From positions 62,001 through 126,000 of the forward strand of contig NZ_JAIVKI010000004.1 of NCBI RefSeq assembly GCF_020524905.1: a DNA stretch of 64,000 bases, written 5' to 3'. This DNA is from Microbulbifer variabilis. Lineage in GTDB: Bacteria; Pseudomonadota; Gammaproteobacteria; Pseudomonadales; Cellvibrionaceae. Under the pieces are notes generated by a model. That model worked only from the letters and a program-made list of their open reading frames with translations, was not told the DNA's origin and did not search any database. Each line of letters starts with the position of its first letter. The first letter of the stretch is position 1. Positions 1-8,193 of this stretch are shown here, piece by piece. The translations under genes were made by a program, and so were the position numbers.

Positions 1-155
1 GGCTCTCTGAGATGCGAAGCATTACATTAAACCATTTGGACAGCACCTTGTATTCGCGGATAATACCTCGCCTTGAGCGGGGGAACTATTACACTCCCTA
101 TTAGAGCAGGCCTTCGAATATCCACCTGCCCACTAACCAGCTACTGTGAAACTAT

Positions 156-542
156 ATGACGACTCCCGACCTGAATGAAATAATTAACCTAAGCTGTGAA
201 GACCGCTATGAGTATTTCCTGAGCACGACCGGTGAGGAGCGGGAAATCTGGATATTAGTCGATAACCAAGACTGCTTTCTCAAAATCCATACAGATGAAG
301 ACGGCGGCTTTGAATATTTACCGGTATGGCCCAGTCCCGAATTTGCTAATACCTATGCCGAGAGTGAAGCCGGACTTACTCCCAAAAGTATTCCTCTACC
401 GCAGTTTTTAAAGAAATGGCTTCCCGGATTGAGAAAAGATAATATTGAAATCGGCGTATTTCCTGCGCCAGATAAAAGTGTATGGATCACCGGCACAGAG
501 GAGCTGGAAAGCGATCTGCGTGATGAGCTGGATAACTTCTAA
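156..542 (+). CDS. DUF2750 family protein
   Basis: A 128-residue soluble acidic protein. The pattern of an early YEYFL segment, an EIWIL-VD strand, the PVWPSPEFA block, a FLKKWLPGL helix and a VFPAPD strand matches the DUF2750 family as I know it. The function of that family is unknown and nothing in the sequence (no signal peptide, no membrane segment, no catalytic signature) suggests one. The gene stands alone on the plus strand, convergent with the peroxiredoxin-like gene downstream. The 155 bases before it presumably hold its promoter, but I could not place boxes with confidence. The Shine-Dalgarno is weak. Family assignment is fairly secure. Confidence 0.8.
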   Translation: MTTPDLNEIINLSCEDRYEYFLSTTGEEREIWILVDNQDCFLKIHTDEDGGFEYLPVWPSPEFANTYAESEAGLTPKSIPLPQFLKKWLPGLRKDNIEIGVFPAPDKSVWITGTEELESDLRDELDNF

Positions 543-704
543 TCTCACCGACAAAATTCTATGATTCTACAACAACCTGCTTGCACAAAATAAAGAGAAC
601 ATTAATAGCATCAAAATTAAATGTTTACTCGCAATAAAAATTTCACATCAGGGTGGGATTTTTGTTGCGTACTTCTAGCGACATTTACCCTCAGCATAGC
701 CTCT

Positions 705-1235
705 TTAGTAGGTTCCCCGAATTGGATAGTTATTTTCTGGATTGCGAATAAATTCGATCCCCATCAACAGGGTCTGCAAATCTGGCCTTGCGAAAGGCGC
801 ATTGGAGATATCTACAATCTGCAGTCTGCCAGCTTCATTGATCACAAAAATTCCCGGCTCCGCGAAAGGCTTGTCAGTTTCCTGGGGTGATCTGGGGTTG
901 GAAATATAGAGCCCCAATTGTTGCATTTGCGAAATAGACAAGTTAACCCCAATTGGAAAATCCGGATTGATCTCTCTCATATGTTGTAAAGCTTTATCTG
1001 CACTATCTGCGGATACGGCAACCACAAATACCCCTTCCTCATGATATCTCAGTAATAGCGCATTCAATGCCCGCAAATATTTCGTACATAAAGGGCAGTG
1101 CTTTCCCCTATAGACCACCACCATTTGCCAGGGAAAACCACCTGCAGGCTTGCCCAATTGCATTTGCCCTCCTCCCAGTTTTGCTACATCCAGAACCGGG
1201 AAATCACCACCCGCTGCCAGTTTGAAATTGCCCAT
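705..1235 (-). CDS. AhpC/TSA (peroxiredoxin-like) family protein
   Basis: A 176-residue thioredoxin-fold protein of the AhpC/TSA class. The motif RGKHCPLC places two cysteines at about residues 47 and 50 (a CxxC where typical peroxiredoxins have a single peroxidatic Cys), followed by LRALN and a VVAVSADSADKA strand-turn typical of the fold. Known relatives reduce peroxides or exchange disulfides using thioredoxin-like partners. The two-residue Cys spacing makes an atypical peroxiredoxin or a thiol oxidoreductase equally possible. There is no signal peptide, so it is probably cytoplasmic. It is monocistronic and convergent with the DUF2750 gene. Confidence 0.75.
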   Translation of the reverse strand: MGNFKLAAGGDFPVLDVAKLGGGQMQLGKPAGGFPWQMVVVYRGKHCPLCTKYLRALNALLLRYHEEGVFVVAVSADSADKALQHMREINPDFPIGVNLSISQMQQLGLYISNPRSPQETDKPFAEPGIFVINEAGRLQIVDISNAPFARPDLQTLLMGIEFIRNPENNYPIRGTY

Positions 1236-1326
1236 AGTGCCGCCCCTTGAGACTATAGCTTGAATCTACAAGAAGTAATGTGACCGCCAAGACTTAAACG
1301 TTCGTACCATAAGTATAGGGGAGCCA

Positions 1327-1434
1327 ATGAAATCATTTATCAGCACTTTATTCTTTTTCATATTGCTAGCTAGTCTGACTGGATGTTATTCCGACTTTCA
1401 TAAGAGTGAACCTAGTATTAGGCGCGCCCTATAA
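1327..1434 (+). CDS. Small putative lipoprotein (35 aa)
   Basis: A 35-codon reading frame that starts ATG and has a strong AGGGGAG Shine-Dalgarno four bases upstream. It encodes a hydrophobic N-terminus (residues 4-17) followed by the lipobox L17-T-G-C20 and a short 15-residue tail. That is a textbook bacterial lipoprotein signal, so the mature product would be a lipid-anchored peptide of about 16 residues. It resembles entericidin-like or LptM-like small lipoproteins in build, but I see no sequence identity that names it. It lies between two minus-strand genes and ends six bases before a hairpin that serves the opposite strand. Confidence 0.6.
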   Translation: MKSFISTLFFFILLASLTGCYSDFHKSEPSIRRAL

Positions 1435-1440
1435 AAACAA

Positions 1441-1462
1441 AGCCCGCTACTAAGAGCGGGCT
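1441..1462 (-). terminator. Rho-independent terminator of the secreted hydrolase gene
   Basis: Perfect 8-bp stem AGCCCGCT/AGCGGGCT with a 6-base loop. On the minus strand it is followed by TTGTTTTTAT, and the hydrolase gene stops 80 bases before it. On the plus strand no T-run follows, so it should act for the minus strand. Confidence 0.8.
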
Positions 1463-1542
1463 TCATCCTGTGAGTATGTATCAGGGAGAGGCTTAGCGCT
1501 TTTCCCGGATACATTTTTAATGGCTTAAAAGACCTAGAGAGC

Positions 1543-2760
1543 TTACTGTGTGCAGGCAGCGATACGGCCAGCACTATTCTTACCAGGACCACAGTTCAGG
1601 CCATTGGGAATACCAGTATAATCTGGAGACATAATGCCGCCATTGCGCTCTGCATCGTGGTCAGTATAGATACTCGCCAGATTATAGGAACGCGCAGTAC
1701 CCTTGTGATCGTTGTCGCAGGAGAAGATGGCACTACCGTAAGCAATACCTAGGAAGGTTTTATATTCCTTCAGGTTCGAGTAGAGATTACGCTTGCCTGA
1801 GCCCGAGCAATTCATCTGTGAAGCCAGGTTGATGTAGCCATCATCTTCACCGCCCAGTAGCAAAGAGCTTGCACTTTCAATACCGGGGAAGCCCGCATAG
1901 CCGCCAATGGTATAAACCGGGGCTGCCAGATTGGTACCCACATAGTTACGCACGGCGTAAACATCGTTGGTTTGCAGGTAGCGCACAGCGGCACACTCTC
2001 GACCGAGAAACAAGTCATTGATCAAGCTTTCAATCCAACTACCGTTACACAGGCGATCGACTCCCTCTGTACCAGTAATCGCGCCCCCTGTAGTGAAAAT
2101 TGCGGCAATACCTGTGATGGCCTTATCGAAGTCCACATTTACCGCATAGCGGTCATCCAGTCCGGCAACGTTGCGTGTCTTGGTCTCGGTTTTGCACTTT
2201 TTCCAAAACCACTTACCAGTGCAAACCTGATTGCTCTCGGTAATGGTATTACTGTCGAATTGATTGTAGGCGCGATTGTAGTAGGGAGATCCGGGTACAG
2301 CGTTGCCGGCCAGATACATCATCTGAGTTGCACCCTGGCTGTGGGCAATTACCCAAAAAGTATCATCGGCTTTACATTGATTTTCGTGTTGATAGCCGTC
2401 GCCCTTGCCGCTGCGAATCTCAATCATCTGCCGGGCAATTTCCCCAGCAGTACCATCATGCCAGTAGGGCATTTCGCCCTCATCGGTGGAGTTATAACCG
2501 ACCACTCCGTAGTTACCGCCATTGATACGTAACTGATTGATAAAGTCACTGCCGCGATACTTATCGAAGTAGGCCTCGCTCCAGTAGTCCAATGCCGGCT
2601 GTTCCAGCTGCCCCTTGGAATTAGTGCGCTGTTTAACATGCCCTTCTGTACCGTGACCATGAACCAGGATGTAACAGTTATCTGCCGCTGCCGAAACGGA
2701 AGCAAACAGTCCGGCCAGTACAAGTGAAAGACTTGCACCCAATCGTTTACAAAGAGTCAT
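1543..2760 (-). CDS. Secreted alpha/beta-hydrolase (lipase-like)
   Basis: 405 residues with a Sec signal peptide (hydrophobic 10-22, cleavage near ASVSAAA-DN). The mature part opens with a YILVHGHG strand-loop (residues 30-37, an oxyanion-type HG motif) and has a nucleophile elbow AHSQGA with Ser141. Candidate acid and base residues lie in GEDDGYINL (about 310) and TDHDAER (about 370). Eight or more cysteines in the second half fit an exported, disulfide-bonded enzyme. It is probably an extracellular esterase or lipase-like hydrolase, and the substrate is not readable. It is a single gene followed by a clear terminator. Confidence 0.65.
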   Translation of the reverse strand: MTLCKRLGASLSLVLAGLFASVSAAADNCYILVHGHGTEGHVKQRTNSKGQLEQPALDYWSEAYFDKYRGSDFINQLRINGGNYGVVGYNSTDEGEMPYWHDGTAGEIARQMIEIRSGKGDGYQHENQCKADDTFWVIAHSQGATQMMYLAGNAVPGSPYYNRAYNQFDSNTITESNQVCTGKWFWKKCKTETKTRNVAGLDDRYAVNVDFDKAITGIAAIFTTGGAITGTEGVDRLCNGSWIESLINDLFLGRECAAVRYLQTNDVYAVRNYVGTNLAAPVYTIGGYAGFPGIESASSLLLGGEDDGYINLASQMNCSGSGKRNLYSNLKEYKTFLGIAYGSAIFSCDNDHKGTARSYNLASIYTDHDAERNGGIMSPDYTGIPNGLNCGPGKNSAGRIAACTQ

Positions 2761-3485
2761 CGTTGTTTCCTTATATTTATTTCCCAGCTCTAGATCACAT
2801 TTTCTGAAAAATTATTTTTATTGGCTGGAGTCATTTTTGGACAGAGAAAGTTATCCGGGGATGCTCAATGGATATAGGACTTAGGGCGCCAAACGGGAAC
2901 CGGGAGCGACAGGCTTGCAGACTTGCTAGTCATATTAAATGTATCAAACAAACTAATCGTTTCACTCGAAACCATTTTGCTCTAACGGGATGGCTAATTC
3001 TTGAACCCAGTACAAAGAACATTAACTTAATAAAGCGACTTTTTAAGAGTTATTCATCTTTGCTGATCAAACAGCACATAAATCATTGGCGATTACTTTC
3101 GGGTGAAACAGGAGAAAAAGTAGATTGAGGCCATCTTAGATAGGCGAGTCAGTTAATACCATAAAGTCCAATAAGAATAGTCTCTAGTTGCCGCCCACAA
3201 TTCCTCTACCTCCGGTGCCTAGTTAACAAGGAAAGTCTTGGCAAAGTTAAGCGGAACGCTACCACCCTTGGAGTCCCTTCAGCGAATAAGCGAGGTATAA
3301 ATAAGCCACTCAGGGATTTTTATAAAACGCTATCTACATCAGAATTACGATGGATTCACCAGTGGCTGATACCTTAAACAGGACAGGGGGGGAAGAAAAA
3401 AATACTCTATTTAAATACCAGTTTAAGCCATGAAGTTAAATGACAAAAAATACAGAAGAAAGCTCTTACTTCATAGACCAATAAA
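2761..3485. other. Gene-free stretch between two minus-strand exported-protein genes
   Basis: About 725 bases without a convincing gene. The only longer open frame (86 codons, plus strand from 2868) lacks a Shine-Dalgarno and has no protein-like composition. The part near 2761-2860 should hold the promoter of the hydrolase gene. I could not recognise an RNA gene or a repeat here. Confidence 0.5.
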
Positions 3486-3509
3486 AAGCCCAGCAATAAT
3501 GCTGGGCTT
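3486..3509 (-). terminator. Terminator of the large lipoprotein gene
   Basis: Perfect 9-bp stem AAGCCCAGC/GCTGGGCTT with loop AATAAT. It lies 29 bases past the stop of the lipoprotein gene and is followed on the minus strand by TTTTTAT. Confidence 0.85.
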
Positions 3510-3537
3510 ATATTTACAATTACTTTCAGTTAGAGGC

Positions 3538-5472
3538 TTAATTGGCACTCTTAGAATGATAAATCATCGCCTGCCAAACATTCTGCTGTCCCCCACCATA
3601 ATTTTCGAAAGTAGGATTCTTGATATAACTCCAGGCCACCTTGCCACTACCTAGATACATTGGCTCATCCAGGCCTCCCCAGCCATGATTAGGCAGCTGA
3701 ATTGGTCCTTCAAGGATATTGAGATTCGCATCAATTTCCATCACGTAGAAAGCTTTAGGGACCAGCATACGCATTGAGCCCCGGCTGGCGTATATACGCT
3801 GATAACTAAGGTTATCGGAAATGCACTGGAACTTGGCATAACCCAGTAAATAACGTCCATTTCTCAGATCAACCAATTGTGGATCACTGATCTGACAATC
3901 GGGATCTTCAACCAACCATTTAAAACTCTGTCCACTAATGCTGCCGTTGCCATCAACTTTGGCAATTCCAATGCGTGTAAGGGAAGAAGTATCCAAAGCA
4001 TCGCCTGAATATAAACCCTGGCGGGAAATCGATGGATATTTATCACTGTCGGAATTCCAGGAATTATAACCCATGTAGGAGAAGAAGCAGTTTGTAGCAT
4101 CGTAGTCTGCACAGTCTTCATCAAACGGACCGGTGCCATTAGGATCTACTCCGACCTCATCCCAGAGAAACCGCTCCATATCGGCATCTTCAATGTACTT
4201 GGGAGCAACAATAACTGATAAATTTGTTTTGTCGTCTATGGGGACAACAGTATGCCCGCCCCCATTGGAAACCATCGCTGATGTAGAGGGAACAAAATGG
4301 TTAAAATAACCTTCAAAGGAATCATTCCACTCCATTTTAATAGCTATGGTACCTAACTGGCCGTGGGTACTTTTAATTGAGTTATTCCAATCACTGGTAC
4401 AGAGGGCTCCAAAACTTTCATTTTCTGGATTGTAAAAAGCACGGATGTTGACCACATGTCCGTTTCCACAAGCCCAGTCCCATCCGCGATTATCTGAACC
4501 ACTCATGTTCAGAGACCAGTCATTTCTATTGATCACTGTAAGGCCTGCTGAATAATGAGACCCACCTCCCCCATCAAATACACGGCCAGAAGCAGAAAAG
4601 GCATAACTGGAGCGCCCTTGGCTATCGCTATCTACATAAATCAGCTCTTCAGAACCAACATGGGAACCACCGTGGATTTTACTTACCACATAAGTATCTG
4701 GCGTTTCATGTAGAAGCTTGCTGTCCCACTCCATCAGCCATATCTGATCATTATATTTCTTTTCTTTATCGGTACCCTCCACCTTATCGAGGTTATCCTC
4801 CATTTTCATAAAGGTTGTACCGTATTTTTCTACAAGATCATCCTGAACATCGTAGTTTTCATGTGCTCTGTATCCAGTGTTACACAAGACAGCTACTCGG
4901 GAGCAATCCCTACTTGTGGCGATACCATGGGATTCATAGCACTGTTTTAATAGGGTTGCATTTCCAGTCTGATCGAAGCTGGCAGTTTGCGGGTTGTATT
5001 TCAATTCGTAGACGGAGCCGTAGGTTGTGTCATTGGTATCAGTACCCTCAGCAAGGGTAGTAGAAACAAACATCCGCGGAGTCTCGGTATCTGTTGCACA
5101 GGTTGCGACATAACTGCGGATAGGAATATCAATATCTTCCTTATTGCCCTCACCATCGGTACGAGCAATATAGTGAGCCATTTGATAAACCTCTCTGGCA
5201 TTATTCAAAGCCTCAGGCAGAGTCACATCCACAGAGGACAGGGTGGCAAAGCCCAATTCCGTGACTTCAACATCCCCCACCATAACGGAAGTCCCCACGT
5301 TACCAGAGATCGGGGTATTACCCTGCCCTGTATCCTGGCCACTGCCTTGACCACTACCAGTATCTCCCGAAGATTCCTCGCCATCCGAAGATGAGCCTCC
5401 CCCACCACTACAAGAAGCCAAAATCACCGTCAAAGAAAGTGCCAAGAGCTTTTTATTAAAAATTATTGCCAT
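3538..5472 (-). CDS. Large putative lipoprotein, function unknown
   Basis: A 644-residue exported protein. A lipobox (ILAS-C21) closes the signal peptide and is followed by a Gly/Ser/Asp/Gln-rich linker to about residue 55. The rest is a soluble region rich in Trp, Gly, Asp and paired Cys, with repeated strand-like stretches ending in GYAKF-, WSYIK- and similar patterns. This is compatible with a beta-propeller or other repeat fold, but I cannot name a family. It should sit on the outer membrane or cell surface. It is monocistronic with its own terminator, and the AT-rich 530-base region upstream is shared with the divergent SIMPL gene. Confidence 0.7.
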   Translation of the reverse strand: MAIIFNKKLLALSLTVILASCSGGGGSSSDGEESSGDTGSGQGSGQDTGQGNTPISGNVGTSVMVGDVEVTELGFATLSSVDVTLPEALNNAREVYQMAHYIARTDGEGNKEDIDIPIRSYVATCATDTETPRMFVSTTLAEGTDTNDTTYGSVYELKYNPQTASFDQTGNATLLKQCYESHGIATSRDCSRVAVLCNTGYRAHENYDVQDDLVEKYGTTFMKMEDNLDKVEGTDKEKKYNDQIWLMEWDSKLLHETPDTYVVSKIHGGSHVGSEELIYVDSDSQGRSSYAFSASGRVFDGGGGSHYSAGLTVINRNDWSLNMSGSDNRGWDWACGNGHVVNIRAFYNPENESFGALCTSDWNNSIKSTHGQLGTIAIKMEWNDSFEGYFNHFVPSTSAMVSNGGGHTVVPIDDKTNLSVIVAPKYIEDADMERFLWDEVGVDPNGTGPFDEDCADYDATNCFFSYMGYNSWNSDSDKYPSISRQGLYSGDALDTSSLTRIGIAKVDGNGSISGQSFKWLVEDPDCQISDPQLVDLRNGRYLLGYAKFQCISDNLSYQRIYASRGSMRMLVPKAFYVMEIDANLNILEGPIQLPNHGWGGLDEPMYLGSGKVAWSYIKNPTFENYGGGQQNVWQAMIYHSKSAN

Positions 5473-6002
5473 GAAACCTACTCACTCAATAAGTCGCTTT
5501 AAGATAAATACAATTGAAGAGTTTTACTGCAATTGAGCTATCCCAGATAAGAACAGCGGCGACCTTATTAGTTCTGCAATCGATTGTCTGTGAACTAACC
5601 GAAACAGAAACTATGAACTACATCAAGAAAAGCCATTTGAGACACAGGAAGGATCACACTAATAAACAATACAAGTACAAAAATACGTTACCTATTCGCT
5701 AAAAATGACATAAAAAATCAACAAAACACCCATCGGCAAAAAATAATAAGTACAAAGCCGAGATTAAACAAAATATGAAATAAAAAATATAAAGAATGAA
5801 AATATATTTCCCTTGCCGGCTTAGAATTAAGTCATATAATTCGTTAAGGTTAGAAAACATCCAATAACAGCAATTTTTAACAAAAATTGTCACCCTTTAA
5901 TCAATTAGAGCCTAAAAGCAAAGTATGCATATATAATAAAGCGTCTATCCATCATATAAGTAGTGCCTTTACCAATAACCCTCAACAAAAGGATACTGTA
6001 AA
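5473..6002. other. AT-rich divergent intergenic region
   Basis: 530 bases between the divergent lipoprotein and SIMPL genes. From about 5690 to 5960 the base composition is clearly more AT-rich than the neighbouring genes. Short open frames on both strands here (5514-5702 plus, 5699-5893 minus) lack ribosome binding sites and look random. It probably holds both promoters. Confidence 0.5.
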
Positions 6003-6773
6003 ATGAAGTGGTTTTTCCTGTTCTTTTCATTGCTATTATCTAGCCTTTGTCTGGCAGCTCCGGAAATCAGGGGAACTCCCCAGGATTTGCGAGGACTGCT
6101 CCACCCAGCGGAGAATATCGTTACCATCCATGGCAGCGCGGAAGAAACTGCATATTCAGATAGGGCAATTGTCAGCTTGATTGTGACAACAGAAGAAGAG
6201 CTACTTTCAGATGCGATTTCCGCTAACCACAAGCTTCGCTCCAAATTACATCAGAGCCTGACAGAGGCTGGTATCAAGGGGAAAAATATTAAAAGCTCAA
6301 AGTTCTCATCCTCACCTCAATATGGCTGGATGGGCAAGAAGCCCAAGGGTTATAAAGTTGTTAACCGAATAACCATTTCAATCAACGAGGAAAGTCAACT
6401 TCATAGCATTGCGCAGCTCTCAGACCAGAATAAAGAGGTCGAAATAGCAAACACCGCATTTGAACATTCAGAAAAGCGTTTATTTAACAAAAAGGTTAAA
6501 TCCAAGGCGTTGCAAGATATTCTGGAACAGAAGGCGGATTATGAAAAGGCTCTTGGTGTCGAACTCACACCGATTGGTATTCGTGGTGAGAACATACACT
6601 ACCGAGCTACTGAGGGCGCCATGGCAGTAGAGGAGGTAGTGGTCACCGCTGCACGTATCTCCAGCGTTAGCGTTGAGACCGATTTTTATGATTCTACCCA
6701 GGATAAATCATTTGATGAAGTCGTCTATGAGGCGGAACTCTCCGTAGACTTTCGTGTTCGCCCTCAGCAGTAG
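6003..6773 (+). CDS. SIMPL (DUF541) domain-containing exported protein
   Basis: 256 residues with a Sec signal peptide (cleavage near LCLA-AP, residue 19). The body shows the SIMPL-domain pattern: an ITVTG-like opening (here VTIHGSAEETAYSDRAIVSLIV), helix NHKLRSKLHQSL, an IKSSKFSSSPQY segment and the closing VDFRVRP strand. SIMPL/DUF541 proteins, such as the BP26/OMP28 family, are periplasmic or outer-membrane-associated oligomers of poorly defined role, sometimes linked to oxidative stress. ATG start with a modest AAGGA 11 bases upstream. It is convergent with the glycosylase gene. Confidence 0.8.
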   Translation: MKWFFLFFSLLLSSLCLAAPEIRGTPQDLRGLLHPAENIVTIHGSAEETAYSDRAIVSLIVTTEEELLSDAISANHKLRSKLHQSLTEAGIKGKNIKSSKFSSSPQYGWMGKKPKGYKVVNRITISINEESQLHSIAQLSDQNKEVEIANTAFEHSEKRLFNKKVKSKALQDILEQKADYEKALGVELTPIGIRGENIHYRATEGAMAVEEVVVTAARISSVSVETDFYDSTQDKSFDEVVYEAELSVDFRVRPQQ

Positions 6774-6811
6774 TTAATCTTAGCTCCAGCATTATTGCTT
6801 TTCTGATTTTC

Positions 6812-6848
6812 GGAGCCCATTCTTTAAGCTACTTAAGCAGTGGGCTCC
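6812..6848. terminator. Long hairpin between convergent genes
   Basis: Outer stem GGAGCCCA/TGGGCTCC (8 bp, perfect) encloses an inner TTAAG/CTTAA hairpin. It sits midway between the ends of the SIMPL gene and the glycosylase gene. Neither side has a proper T-run, so it is at best a weak or bidirectional terminator. Confidence 0.45.
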
Positions 6849-6867
6849 ATCTACCTGACCTAACTGG

Positions 6868-7536
6868 CTAGCCGACAGACAAGGATAATATCTGGCTGAT
6901 CTCGTTTAAGCTGCGATTCGATTGCCCCTGCCAGGTTTCAATGGCGGCTTGCAGTGCCGCCCAGTCTTTTTTTGAAGAGGGGGACTTATCTACCACCCCC
7001 TCTCTTACTAGAGCACGGATAGTATCGCTGGCAAAAACTAGTGTATCCACTCCCATTCGACGTAGAAAAACCTGGGCTGTTTTGCCTCCCAGCCGATCAC
7101 CACCCTTGCGTAAATATTGGAGATTCTCTACATAGTTACCCGTATTCCAGCCCGCAAAATACTCTCCCAAACTTCCATTTTCATTGGATAAATGCCAGAA
7201 GAAATCTGCGTTCCGCGGGATTGAGCGGGTTTTGGGCCAATGCTTAATCATGCCTTCCTGGCGCATCAAATCATCCAGAGCTTCCTCAGAGAGATATCGA
7301 CAAAAGGACAGGTCGAAGTCATAAAAAAAATGCTCGATACCAGGCCATTTTTTCTCTACCACTTTCCAGCTAAAACCCGCCTGAAATACAGCCCGAGAAG
7401 CCGCTGACAGCCATTGATTGTTGGGTATTGCTGAGATTTCTTTAGCAGGTTTAGGCTTTGTGAGTCTGGCAGCAAGACCTTTCTTGCCACCAAAACGGTC
7501 AATGACGGGGGCCTCAATATCGAGAAAATTTCGCAT
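6868..7536 (-). CDS. DNA-3-methyladenine glycosylase I family protein
   Basis: 222 residues. The segment WLSAASRAVFQAGFSWKVVE (about 43-62) is the signature of the TagA/HhH-type 3-methyladenine glycosylase I family. It is followed by WPGIEHFFYDFD and, near residue 112, the FFWHLSNENGSL helix. Family members excise alkylated adenine in base-excision repair. This protein is more diverged than Tag of E. coli and I do not see the full set of zinc-binding Cys/His residues, so substrate activity is inferred. It is monocistronic, and an unusual hairpin separates it from the convergent SIMPL gene. Confidence 0.75.
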   Translation of the reverse strand: MRNFLDIEAPVIDRFGGKKGLAARLTKPKPAKEISAIPNNQWLSAASRAVFQAGFSWKVVEKKWPGIEHFFYDFDLSFCRYLSEEALDDLMRQEGMIKHWPKTRSIPRNADFFWHLSNENGSLGEYFAGWNTGNYVENLQYLRKGGDRLGGKTAQVFLRRMGVDTLVFASDTIRALVREGVVDKSPSSKKDWAALQAAIETWQGQSNRSLNEISQILSLSVG

Positions 7537-7769
7537 TTATGCTATATATCCATTAATAGATAGAGAATACCGCATGAGTGTAAACCTTACGGTGAACACT
7601 CTTGATGGAATCACAGCGCGCCAGGCTATCAAAGGAAACGATTCATAACCTCCACTCATTCCTTAAATGGCCGTTAATCAGAAAGGAGGTTCTGGCATTC
7701 GGTTTGATCTGCGCAAGGATAAAAGTGATCCCCCAACATCCGTAAATAACAATCTCAAAATCAACAATC

Positions 7770-8144
7770 TCAGGTAAGTCCATCTAGTATGTGCATCGTA
7801 TCCTGAGCACCGAGGGATTGCTTTCTGATAGATTCACCTTCAGATGACGTTAGAGCCTTGCTCTGAGAACGGCCAGAGGGCTTGACAACATTCACCACTC
7901 GCGCCATCGCTTGGTAGAGGTAACCCGCATTAAAAGCCAAGCCATCAATAGATTTCCAGTTCTCATTCAGCAGCTGGATAACTTTCTTCTCCAGGCGGAA
8001 AAATCCAGACTCCCCGACGGCAACTTTATATTCTACTTTTCTCACATCTACCTCTTGTACTACATCGTTATCCGACCACGCCGTTCGTAATGTGTAACCG
8101 TTAATAGCCCTATCAGACTCAAAGGGGCGAAGTTTAAAACACAT
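7770..8144 (-). CDS. Hypothetical protein
   Basis: 124 residues if started at the ATG at 8144, preceded by GAGTGGGTGGT; a GTG nine bases upstream is the alternative start. The protein is soluble, with alternating strands in the first half and a helix-like middle (KKVIQLLNENWKSIDGLAFNAGYLYQAMARVV). I do not recognise a family. It lies 49 bases downstream of the DASS symporter on the same strand, so it may be cotranscribed with it. Its reality rests on length, strand agreement and a plausible start only. Confidence 0.5.
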   Translation of the reverse strand: MCFKLRPFESDRAINGYTLRTAWSDNDVVQEVDVRKVEYKVAVGESGFFRLEKKVIQLLNENWKSIDGLAFNAGYLYQAMARVVNVVKPSGRSQSKALTSSEGESIRKQSLGAQDTMHILDGLT

Positions 8145-8193
8145 ACCACCCACTCTAAATCAATGAGCAATGGCCACGGATCAACCTGTGAAC

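Noticed and set aside
1972-2532. 186-codon plus-strand frame opposite the secreted hydrolase
   Set aside because: The minus-strand frame has a signal peptide, catalytic motifs and a terminator; the antisense frame has none.
2868-3128. 86-codon plus-strand frame in the gap at 2.8-3.5 kb
   Set aside because: No convincing ribosome site, random-looking composition, no family resemblance.
7667-7777. 36-codon plus-strand frame with an internal AAAGGAGGT
   Set aside because: The strong site lies inside the frame and not before its ATG; only an ATT could follow it, so no start is supported.
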